A stretch of DNA of 15,245 nucleotides from contig DATHZQ010000012.1 of assembly GCA_035458525.1 (NCBI GenBank), forward strand, positions 1 through 15,245. Direction: 5' to 3'. Below the pieces are notes generated by a model. The model was not told the DNA's origin and searched no databases. It saw only the letters and a program-made list of their open reading frames with translations. A program made the position numbers and the translations under genes. The first letter of the stretch is position 1. Every line of letters begins with the position of its first letter. This document shows positions 1 through 5,183 of this stretch, piece by piece. Source of the stretch: DATHZQ01 sp035458525 (lineage in GTDB: Bacteria > Actinomycetota > Acidimicrobiia > Spongiisociales > UBA5794).

Positions 1-108
1 AACACCGACCGACTCCACAGCCACTGTGACGACACACCCCCCGCAGAGTTCGAAGCAGCGTTCTACGCTGCCCAACAGGCCACCCCAACCGGAGTTGGAA
101 ACCAATAG
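1..108 (+). CDS. IS3-family transposase (OrfB, DDE), C-terminal 35 residues
   Basis: The open frame enters from the left edge and stops with TAG at 106-108. The tail reads N-T-D-R-L-H-S, then PPAEFEAAFYAAQQ. This matches the conserved end of IS3-family OrfB proteins, which close with R-L-H-S followed by a PxEFE-A-x-Y motif. The catalytic DDE residues would lie upstream, outside the window. The protein would cut and join the element's ends. Whether the copy is intact cannot be judged from here. Confidence 0.8.
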   Translation, partial: NTDRLHSHCDDTPPAEFEAAFYAAQQATPTGVGNQ

Positions 109-111
109 ACC

Positions 112-139
112 GAGTCTCTACCGAACCCAGGGCGGTTCA
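112..139 (+). repeat. Terminal inverted repeat (right end) of the IS element
   Basis: Read on the minus strand from 139, the repeat begins TGAACCGCCCTGGG and ends GAGACTC. IS6110-type elements begin TGAACCGCCCCGG and end their repeat with GAGACTC (from memory of the family). Position 139 is therefore the likely outer base. The repeat starts four bases after the transposase stop, as is usual for IS3-family right ends. Confidence 0.65.
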
Positions 140-598
140 GTACGTCCGGTGTAGATGATCTTGTTGAGCAGTTCCCCGAACGCTTGCCTGCTGAGGGGTC
201 TTCCGCGCCGGGTTACCAACCCGAGGTCGGTCAACTCGTCGAGTGCCTCGACCTGCGTCAGCCGTCGTGAGGCGATGGCCTCGAAGCCGTGGCGTATCAA
301 TGGGGCGACCTCTGGGTTAGGGACCAGACTCGAAGAGCCAAGTGGGTCGCCGCGCTGGTATCCAAGGGGAGCTCCCCAGACCCATTTTCCTCGCCGGAGC
401 GCCTCCTTCATGCCCTCGGTGGTGCGAGCAGATCGGACATCACTGCGCTACGGAGGCCAAGAGGTTCTCTACGAGTCTGCCCGCGGGCGAGTCGTCGAGG
501 GACTTTCCAGCCGAACGAACCCTGATCCCCAGGCCAATGAGAGCACCGGTGATGGCGGCGTAGTCCTCGACGGCGCGGGCCAGTCGGTCGACTCGAGA
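140..598 (-). pseudogene. Decayed large serine recombinase (resolvase plus recombinase domain fragment)
   Basis: Two minus-strand frames together match an internal part of large serine recombinases. The first (about 598 to 443) carries DRLARAVEDYAAI, then DDSPAGRLVENLLASVAQ, the end of the resolvase catalytic domain. The second (about 441 down to 140) carries DVRSARTTEGMKEALRRG, then WVWGAPLGY, the start of the recombinase domain, and finally LLNKIIYTGRT. The frames join where family members read AQFDNDVR, so the data fit an 8-base deletion near 440. The catalytic serine region is missing, and the 3' part is cut off by the IS element at 139/140. The TAG at 118-120 that closes the frame lies inside the IS repeat. 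The gene is non-functional and marks an old integrated element. Confidence 0.8.
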
Positions 599-736
599 CG
601 GCGCTCCGGGCATGAAGGCTCCGGCGGCGAAGCTGCTGTCGAACTCGTCTCCGTGGGTCGATGTGTACGACGCGTTGAAGATCGCACCGACCAGGAACAG
701 GATGCCGAACCCGATCTCAGCAATGGTGTGCAGCAT
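440..736 (-). CDS. Small membrane protein N-terminus fused to recombinase remnant (chimeric ORF)
   Basis: The 98-residue frame starts at ATG 734-736, behind a GAAGG ribosome site and 15 bases after the sigZ stop, so the two genes are probably cotranscribed. Residues 5-21 form a hydrophobic helix (GFGILFLVGAIFNASYT), followed by HGDEF and SSFAAGAF, which looks like the beginning of a small multi-pass membrane protein. From about residue 47 the sequence instead matches a serine recombinase. The original protein was therefore truncated by a recombination junction near 598, and only its first roughly 46 residues survive. Its function is unknown. Whether the chimeric product is stable is doubtful. 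Confidence 0.5.
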   Translation of the reverse strand: MLHTIAEIGFGILFLVGAIFNASYTSTHGDEFDSSFAAGAFMPGAPSRVDRLARAVEDYAAITGALIGLGIRVRSAGKSLDDSPAGRLVENLLASVAQ

Positions 737-751
737 GCTTGCGGACCTTCG

Positions 752-1318
752 CTATCGGTCCGGAGCGCACGAGCATCCGTTCGGCCACGGCGTCGAGGCG
801 CGTCGCTCGTAGTCGGTCACGTGGCCTCGGCAGTCCAGTTCGACTCGACAGCACTCGAGGAGCTGCTCCCGGAGCAGAGCCCGGCCGCGCTGAACACGTG
901 ACTTGGCCCCGCTGGTGGACAGACCAAGGCGATGGCCCATTTCCTGCTGCGTCAACCCCTCGAGCCCCGTGAGAGTGAGCGCGTCGCGGTACGCCTCCGG
1001 CAGGTCTTTGACGAGCTCCCGAAGGAACGGCGCCAGCTGCTGCTCGGCGACCGGGCCGTCTTCCACCGCTACGTCGGACGGTTGCGCCTCGGTGGGCACC
1101 GGCCGATTCCGCCGGTAGTGGTCGATGATCGTGTTGTGGGTGACCCGGTACAGCCACGAGGACAGATGAGCGTCGTCTCGGAGGGTGCCGATGCGCTGGT
1201 GAACCTTGACGAAAACGTCTTGAAGGATGTCCTCGGCGTCCTGGTCGCTGCGGGAACGGGCGCGGACGTAGCCGTACAGCCTGCTGCGGAAGCCGGTCCA
1301 CACGTCATCGGTGGTCAT
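752..1318 (-). CDS. sigZ: ECF RNA polymerase sigma factor, SigZ-like
   Basis: The 188-residue protein has sigma region 2 at about residues 8-70 (RSRLYGYVRARSRSDQDAED, then DVFVKVHQRI and SSWLYRVTHNTIIDHYRR). Region 4 is at about 103-155 (LPEAYRDALTLTGLEGLTQQEMG, with SGAKSRVQRGRALLR). The tail after region 4 reads CCRVELDCRGHVTDYERR, characteristic of the SigZ group. ATG at 1316-1318 was chosen because SigZ proteins begin MTTxDVW. A TTG at 1361-1363 would add 15 residues but has no ribosome site. GGAG lies 12 bases upstream of the chosen start, rather far. No anti-sigma gene with a zinc-binding HxxxCxxC motif is visible beside it. The Cys-rich tail (C156, C157, C163, C182, C184) could sense thiol-reactive metals, which is inference. 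The gene is divergent from arsM across 133 bases. Confidence 0.88.
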   Translation of the reverse strand: MTTDDVWTGFRSRLYGYVRARSRSDQDAEDILQDVFVKVHQRIGTLRDDAHLSSWLYRVTHNTIIDHYRRNRPVPTEAQPSDVAVEDGPVAEQQLAPFLRELVKDLPEAYRDALTLTGLEGLTQQEMGHRLGLSTSGAKSRVQRGRALLREQLLECCRVELDCRGHVTDYERRASTPWPNGCSCAPDR

Positions 1319-1451
1319 TGCCACGTCGGGCTCCAGTACGCCTTGTCCCAGCGTGTGGGCCAACCAGCGACGGGGGATAGGGCTGATCGTCCCTACGTGG
1401 TTTTGCGTCCTTTCAGAACCGGCTGCGTCCTCACAGGTATGGAGGTGACCG
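1319..1451. promoter_or_regulatory. Divergent sigZ/arsM control region with a 20-bp-spaced direct repeat
   Basis: This 133-base gap must carry promoters for sigZ (minus) and the arsM cluster (plus). The 8-mer TGCGTCCT occurs twice, at 1404-1411 and 1424-1431, exactly 20 bases apart, about two helical turns. That spacing is typical of operator half-sites. I could not recognise a convincing -35/-10 pair on either strand. A strong ribosome site, GGAGGT at 1441-1446, serves arsM. Confidence 0.4.
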
Positions 1452-2321
1452 ATGACAGACAGCGGTGAGGAGCTACGGCGCCGGGTGGCCGAAACCTATG
1501 CGTCCTGGCTCACCAACCCGCAACGCCGGGGCTGCTGTGACCAACCCATTGTCGCGATGCAGGCCACGGGATATGACGTCGCAGAGATTGGAGATCTACC
1601 GGGTGACGCCGTGATCAACGCCTTTGGGTGCGGAAGCCCGGTCGACTTCAGCGACATCGCACCCGGGGACGTCGTCGCCGACCTGGGCTGTGGTGCGGGT
1701 CTCGACCTGCTCTTGGCGGCGGCCAAGGTGGAACCGACCGGTCGGGTCATCGGCGTTGACATGACCGACGCCATGATCCAACGAGCCTGGGGCAACATCG
1801 CCGCCGCCGGCGCCGGCAACGTCGAGGTCCGCAAGGGAATCATCGAGGATCTTCCCCTGGCCGAAGCCTCCATCGACTGGGTGATCTCCAACTGCGTCCT
1901 CAACCTGTCCCCGGACAAGCCCCGAGCCTTTGCCGAGATCGCCCGGGTGCTGAAACCGGGTGGCCGGATGCGAGTTGCCGACATCATCGCCGAGGACCTC
2001 CCCGAGTGGGTGCAGAACAGCCGACTGTTGTACGACTCGTGCATCGGCGGAGCCATCAGCGAGGACGCCTACGCAACCGGCCTCCGCAACGCCGGCCTCA
2101 CCGACGTCACGATCGGCAACCGTCACGTCTACGACCGGGACACCCTGTGCGGCTTCGCCGCAGCCACAACCAACGATCCCACCGAATCGCACCGGGTCGC
2201 CGACGCGCTCGTCGGGCGGATCTGGAGCGCATACATCTCGGCCATCAAACCCACCCCGATCCCCCGCAGCGAGGCACGCAATGACCAATCACACAACCAG
2301 CGCAAAGGAAGAAGGCGGTGA
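1452..2321 (+). CDS. arsM: ArsM-like arsenite S-adenosylmethionine methyltransferase
   Basis: The 289-residue class I methyltransferase has SAM motif I VADLGCGAGLDLLLAA (residues 75-90), the acidic motif II VIGVDMT (99-105) and a post-motif RVLKPGGRMRVAD. The three cysteines that bind As(III) in ArsM are all in their family contexts: C60 in FGCGSP, C148 in SNCVLNLSPDKP and C197 in DSCIGGAI. The expected reaction is stepwise methylation of arsenite from SAM in the cytosol. An extra C28-C29 pair near the N-terminus (RRGCCDQ) may add thiol chemistry. ATG at 1452 follows GGAGGT by five bases, a near-ideal start. The gene heads a plus-strand cluster of small membrane and Cys-rich proteins. No arsR, arsB or arsC is visible. 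The basic C-terminal tail (about 30 residues) is not conserved. A different metalloid or small-molecule substrate is possible. Confidence 0.82.
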   Translation: MTDSGEELRRRVAETYASWLTNPQRRGCCDQPIVAMQATGYDVAEIGDLPGDAVINAFGCGSPVDFSDIAPGDVVADLGCGAGLDLLLAAAKVEPTGRVIGVDMTDAMIQRAWGNIAAAGAGNVEVRKGIIEDLPLAEASIDWVISNCVLNLSPDKPRAFAEIARVLKPGGRMRVADIIAEDLPEWVQNSRLLYDSCIGGAISEDAYATGLRNAGLTDVTIGNRHVYDRDTLCGFAAATTNDPTESHRVADALVGRIWSAYISAIKPTPIPRSEARNDQSHNQRKGRRR

Positions 2322-2477
2322 GAGCGCTGCTGAGCTCCCCCCCCCAAGCCTGTGGTGGATGGTCGATGCTGGAAGCACATGCGGCAGTCCAAGCGTGAAG
2401 CGTCGTCGCAGCAGGACCTTGCCGGCTGCTGCTGTCCCATGCCGGGGGGCGCCCCTCAACATCACGACCAGAAGTAA
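2281..2477 (+). pseudogene. Cys/His-rich small protein, frame broken at a C9 homopolymer
   Basis: An ATG at 2281 with GAGG six bases upstream opens a frame inside the 3' end of arsM. It reads MTNHTTSAKEEGGESAAELP up to a run of nine C at 2337-2345. As written, that frame continues with low-quality sequence to 2493. If the run had ten C, it would join a second frame reading GRCWKHMRQSKREASS, then DLAGCCCPMPGGAPQHHDQK, and end with TAA at 2475-2477, just before the ribosome site of the next gene. The restored protein has 65 residues with C30, a C50-C51-C52 triplet and H61-H62, suggesting soft-metal binding. An assembly error, a real frameshift or phase-variable slippage would all fit. The function is not recognised. 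A shorter peptide starting at ATG 2379 is the alternative. Confidence 0.4.
2337..2345 (+). repeat. C9 homopolymer tract inside the small Cys-rich ORF
   Basis: Nine consecutive C follow GAGCT. One added base would fuse two protein-like frames into the 65-residue protein described for 2281-2477. Tracts of this length are prone both to polymerase slippage and to sequencing or assembly length errors. Confidence 0.85.
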
Positions 2478-2489
2478 GGAGACAGCGCC

Positions 2490-2654
2490 ATGACCGCCTT
2501 CGCAGCCAAAGTGACCACCACCATCGACACCCACCCCAGACTCGTTGCCGGGATCCTCGCCGGGATGATCCTGTTCTTCCTGGCGGCGTGCCTGCTCCAC
2601 GACGTCATCCCCATCTGTCACTGGCTGTTCCAATGCGACCACCGCATGCACTGA
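2490..2654 (+). CDS. 54-aa single-pass membrane peptide with Cys/His-rich tail
   Basis: ATG at 2490-2492 follows AAGGAG (2476-2481) by eight bases, and the stop is TGA at 2652-2654. The protein begins MTAFAAKVTTTIDTHPR. One hydrophobic helix follows at about residues 18-36 (LVAGILAGMILFFLAACLL), then a tail HDVIPICHWLFQCDHRMH. The tail and helix end contain C34, H37, C43, H44, C49, H51 and H54, seven potential metal ligands in 21 residues. A membrane-anchored metal- or metalloid-binding role is inferred from this composition. The family is not recognised. It sits between the Cys-rich ORF after arsM and a run of small membrane proteins, and is probably cotranscribed with them. Confidence 0.65.
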   Translation: MTAFAAKVTTTIDTHPRLVAGILAGMILFFLAACLLHDVIPICHWLFQCDHRMH

Positions 2655-2709
2655 AGGCCCATGCACACCGACCAAGAACCACGCCAGCGAGGAGAAAGGA
2701 GGTTGTGTC

Positions 2710-2757
2710 ATGCATGTCGAGCTGACCAAGACGCTCACCAAGACCCCAGTGACCTAG
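2710..2757 (+). CDS. Possible 15-residue peptide with a perfect ribosome site
   Basis: AAAGGAGG at 2696-2703 is followed seven bases later by ATG (2710) and a 15-codon frame, MHVELTKTLTKTPVT, ending in TAG at 2755-2757. The ribosome site is among the strongest in the window, which is the only reason to list it. It could be a leader peptide, a very small protein, or the head of a deleted gene. A second frame, ATG 2666 to TGA 2787-2789, also crosses the stretch but has no ribosome site. Confidence 0.25.
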   Translation: MHVELTKTLTKTPVT

Positions 2758-2785
2758 CCGACCAACCGACGAGGAAGGAACCCAC

Positions 2786-3025
2786 ATGAAAGCACTCGGA
2801 AACAAGCTACTCAGGACCGCCATGATCGTTGGGGCCGGGGTCGTGATCATGCGCTTCGCCGGCCCGAGGCTCAACGCACGCGTAGAGCGCATGTTCGAGG
2901 AGGCGCCCGAGGACTTTCCGCCCAAGTGGATGTACCTCAACATCACCGCCATCCGCGACAACACCGAACGCATCCTCGAAGCGCTCCAACAAGAACCAGG
3001 ACAAAGCGGCACCGAAGCTGCCTAG
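2786..3025 (+). CDS. 79-aa membrane-anchored hypothetical protein
   Basis: ATG at 2786 follows AGGAAGGAA by about six bases. The protein has a short basic N-terminus (MKALGNKLLR), one hydrophobic helix at about residues 11-24 (AMIVGAGVVIMRFAG), and a soluble part with a charged helix (RLNARVERMFEEAP) and a final stretch IRDNTERILEALQQ that could form a coiled coil. There are no cysteines. The family is not recognised. It is co-oriented with the arsM cluster and lies 67 bases before the next gene, so an operon is likely. The composition fits a small membrane-tethered accessory protein. Confidence 0.7.
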   Translation: MKALGNKLLRTAMIVGAGVVIMRFAGPRLNARVERMFEEAPEDFPPKWMYLNITAIRDNTERILEALQQEPGQSGTEAA

Positions 3026-3091
3026 CGCTTCCTGTGACTCATTCGATACCAGGGACGTTTGCCGGACCCGTTGAAGCAAAGGAGAACTGAC

Positions 3092-3517
3092 ATGGTCGAT
3101 AGCCGGAACCCAACCACCGCACCAGCGAGAGACCGCCCTCAGGAAGACGAGTCGTGGGAGAAGGGCTGGGACGACTGGTGGAAGACCGACCGGGTCGACG
3201 CCATCGGTTGGGCCGCTCTGTTCTTGTGGGGCTCCCTCGTTGTCGTGGCCCACAACACCGGCTTCCGAGACGACTTCGACTGGTGGGACGGCTCAGGTGT
3301 GTTCTGGGTCGGCGCCGGAGTGATCATGCTGATCGAGACACTCTTCCGCTTCGCCCTGCCCCGCTACCGGTCGAAGTGGGGTTGGACCCTCTTTTGGGGA
3401 TCCGCCTTCCTTGCGATCGGATTGAGCGAGTTGGCCAGCCCCATCTGGTTTGCACTCCCACTGGTCGCCATTGCCGCGGTGATCCTGAAAGGAGCCTTTG
3501 CTGCCACCGACACGTGA
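3092..3517 (+). CDS. 141-aa four-helix integral membrane protein
   Basis: ATG at 3092 was chosen because AAGGAG lies seven bases upstream. An upstream TTG at 3059 in the same frame has no ribosome site. The soluble N-terminus is acidic and Trp-rich (SWEKGWDDWWKTDR, residues 21-34). Four predicted membrane helices follow at about 37-54 (GWAALFLWGSLVVVAH), 67-87, 98-113 and 117-135. A DDFDWWDG loop sits between the first two. I do not recognise a named family; it resembles small uncharacterised actinobacterial membrane proteins. Its stop is 17 bases before the FAD oxidoreductase start, so the two are very probably cotranscribed and may work together at the membrane. Confidence 0.8.
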   Translation: MVDSRNPTTAPARDRPQEDESWEKGWDDWWKTDRVDAIGWAALFLWGSLVVVAHNTGFRDDFDWWDGSGVFWVGAGVIMLIETLFRFALPRYRSKWGWTLFWGSAFLAIGLSELASPIWFALPLVAIAAVILKGAFAATDT

Positions 3518-3534
3518 GGGGGCAGGAGGACGCG

Positions 3535-4764
3535 ATGTCGCAACCAGTGCCGTCAGGTCGAGCAACGTTCCCGTCCCTCGGCAAGGCCCAGGAAACCATC
3601 ATCGTCGGCGCCGGTATCGCCGGCCTGGCATGCGCCCGGCGCCTCCACGACGCCGGGCGACGCTTTCTGGTGATCTCGGAGAACGTCGGAGGCCGGATCC
3701 AACGGTCTCGTGACGGTGCGGTCAATCTCGGCGCCTACTACGTCCGCGCCGACTACACCCACGTCAACCGATACGTCCGCCTCGGACGCCGTATCGACCG
3801 GCTGACAATCCGGCGCCACGACCGCAACAGCGCCTACTCGTACTGGGACCGACGCCTCCTCCTCAACCTACCCCAAGCGACCCGATTCCTCAGACTCCTC
3901 GTCCAGTTCCGGCGCCACTACGACACACTCAAAGAGCGCACTGCCGTGATCGGGCAATCGGAAGCGATACGCTCCGACGCAACGCTGCTCAACCTCTACC
4001 AGCAATCAGCATCGGACTTCATCGAAGAGCACCAGATCGGCGACCTGGCACGTTGGTACCTCGCACCTGGACTCCACGGCACAACGTTTGCGTCGCTGCA
4101 CAGCGTGACTGCATTCACGCTGCTCATCGGCGCCCTCCCCGCCCTGGTCCCGACCTACGAGTTCACTCCCCGGTTCGATCGACTCGTCGACGGCTTCGCC
4201 ACCGCCATCGTCACGGACACGGTGACTGCACTCCTCCGTGACAGAAGCGGGTACCAGATAGAGACCCGGGCCAACGGCACCCTCACCACCGAGCGAGTGG
4301 TCATGGCCACTCCGAGTGATGTTGCGAGGCAACTCCTCGGCATGCCGGCCATCAAGCAGCCCGTCGATGCCTCCATGTTCCATGTCGTCGGGCGGTTGCG
4401 CGATTCGTACCGTGGAGCAGACATCCACCTCTTCCCCGAATCGGACCCAACCCTGGCCATCGCCCGCCAGGAGAGCGGCACCGTCCTCTTCAGCTCGCGA
4501 CAGGTCGATCCCGACCTCGACCGCTACTTCTCCAACTGGGAAGCCCTCGACGGCAAACATTGGAAGCCAGCATTCCACGTGCTAGGCAGCAACCTCATCG
4601 AGGCCGAACAAGGCCCAAACCTCCACCTGGTCGGCGACCACAACATCGTCGGCCTCGAAGACGCCTACCTCACCGGTGTGTACGCCGCCAACCGAATCAT
4701 CGCCGCCACCAGTGCCCACAGCCGCACACCGGCCAGATTGAGCTCTCGAGGGTGCGACCAATGA
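3535..4764 (+). CDS. FAD-dependent amine oxidase-like oxidoreductase
   Basis: The 409-residue flavoprotein has an N-terminal dinucleotide-binding motif IIVGAGIAGLACARRL (residues 22-37, GxGxxG at 25-30). The distal FAD motif ISENVGGRI follows, then a C-terminal FAD-contact region LHLVGDHNIVGLEDAYLTG (about 360-380). This is the flavin amine oxidase/protoporphyrinogen oxidase fold. The substrate cannot be read from the sequence. ATG 3535 follows GGAGG by about six bases, 17 bases after the preceding membrane protein. It is the last clear gene of the arsM cluster and may supply redox chemistry to it, which is inference. The hydrophobic middle part (about 180-220) may contact lipids or a nonpolar substrate. 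There is no signal peptide. Confidence 0.85.
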   Translation: MSQPVPSGRATFPSLGKAQETIIVGAGIAGLACARRLHDAGRRFLVISENVGGRIQRSRDGAVNLGAYYVRADYTHVNRYVRLGRRIDRLTIRRHDRNSAYSYWDRRLLLNLPQATRFLRLLVQFRRHYDTLKERTAVIGQSEAIRSDATLLNLYQQSASDFIEEHQIGDLARWYLAPGLHGTTFASLHSVTAFTLLIGALPALVPTYEFTPRFDRLVDGFATAIVTDTVTALLRDRSGYQIETRANGTLTTERVVMATPSDVARQLLGMPAIKQPVDASMFHVVGRLRDSYRGADIHLFPESDPTLAIARQESGTVLFSSRQVDPDLDRYFSNWEALDGKHWKPAFHVLGSNLIEAEQGPNLHLVGDHNIVGLEDAYLTGVYAANRIIAATSAHSRTPARLSSRGCDQ

Positions 4765-5183
4765 GACGCGACCTGAACGTTGCCAACAGCGTCGAGGACC
4801 TCCTCGCAGAAACTCGCGACATTCGATGCTTGCCAGGCGAACCCCACGGATCATCCGAGTCTCTTTCCTCGAGGCCGACGATCGAACAGTCCGTTGCGGA
4901 ACGGTTTTGCGGACCCGACACGCGCCGACTCGAGAGCGCTGCTGGTCGATCCCCCTGTGCACGGCGCCGCCGAACCGGCGCCGCATCGCGTCGTGCGATG
5001 GGAGCGTCTCGTCAATGCCCCTCCGAGGTCAGGTCAGGTGGTGGGCGCCAGGGGTGGCGCAGGCGTGGTTCCGCACCTGTGGTCTCGATTCACGCGGTGG
5101 CCGCGTCGTGTGGAGGTGGGTTCGAGGAACCGGCAGCCAGGGTCTGATCGTCGAACCCGTAGCGGATGTGAAGGAGGAACCCC
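4765..5183. other. 419-base stretch without a convincing gene; GC-rich hairpins
   Basis: No open frame here has protein-like composition. The one starting with ATG at 4761 turns Arg/Gly/Ser-rich after about 60 residues and has no ribosome site of its own. Two hairpins are visible: CGAGGA/TCCTCG at 4793-4806 with a two-base loop, and CGGCGCC/GGCGCCG at 4962-4968 and 4977-4983 with an eight-base loop. Neither has a following T-run, so neither is a standard intrinsic terminator. The promoter of the lipoprotein gene probably lies in the right half, but I could not identify one. Confidence 0.6.

Larger units (their letters stand above)
1..139 (+). mobile_element. Right end of an IS3-family (IS6110-like) insertion sequence
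   Basis: The left edge of the window lies inside an insertion sequence. Its transposase reading frame ends at 106-108 and a terminal inverted repeat follows at 112-139. Beyond 139 the sequence reads directly into a serine recombinase remnant on the opposite strand, so the element ends at about 139. The other end and any target duplication are outside the window. Family placement rests on the transposase tail and on the repeat's resemblance to the IS6110 end as I recall it. Confidence 0.75.

Noticed and set aside
155..901. Long plus-strand frame (248 codons) across the recombinase and sigZ region
   Set aside because: It lies antisense to the sigma factor and recombinase remnant, has no recognisable domain and has an Arg/Ser/Gly-rich composition typical of antisense frames in high-GC DNA.
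4856..4864. Nine-base match CGAGTCTCT to the inner end of the IS repeat at 111-119
   Set aside because: The match ends after nine bases, with none of the conserved outer part TGAACCGCCC, so a second IS end is not supported.
4761..5147. Frame starting with ATG overlapping the FAD oxidoreductase stop (ATGA)
   Set aside because: The start overlap is attractive, but there is no ribosome site, no family match, and the second half is Arg/Gly/Ser-rich like non-coding GC-rich sequence.
5108..5150. GGTTCGAGGAACC resembling a tRNA T-arm
   Set aside because: The loop is three bases rather than seven, and no acceptor, D or anticodon arms can be built around it.
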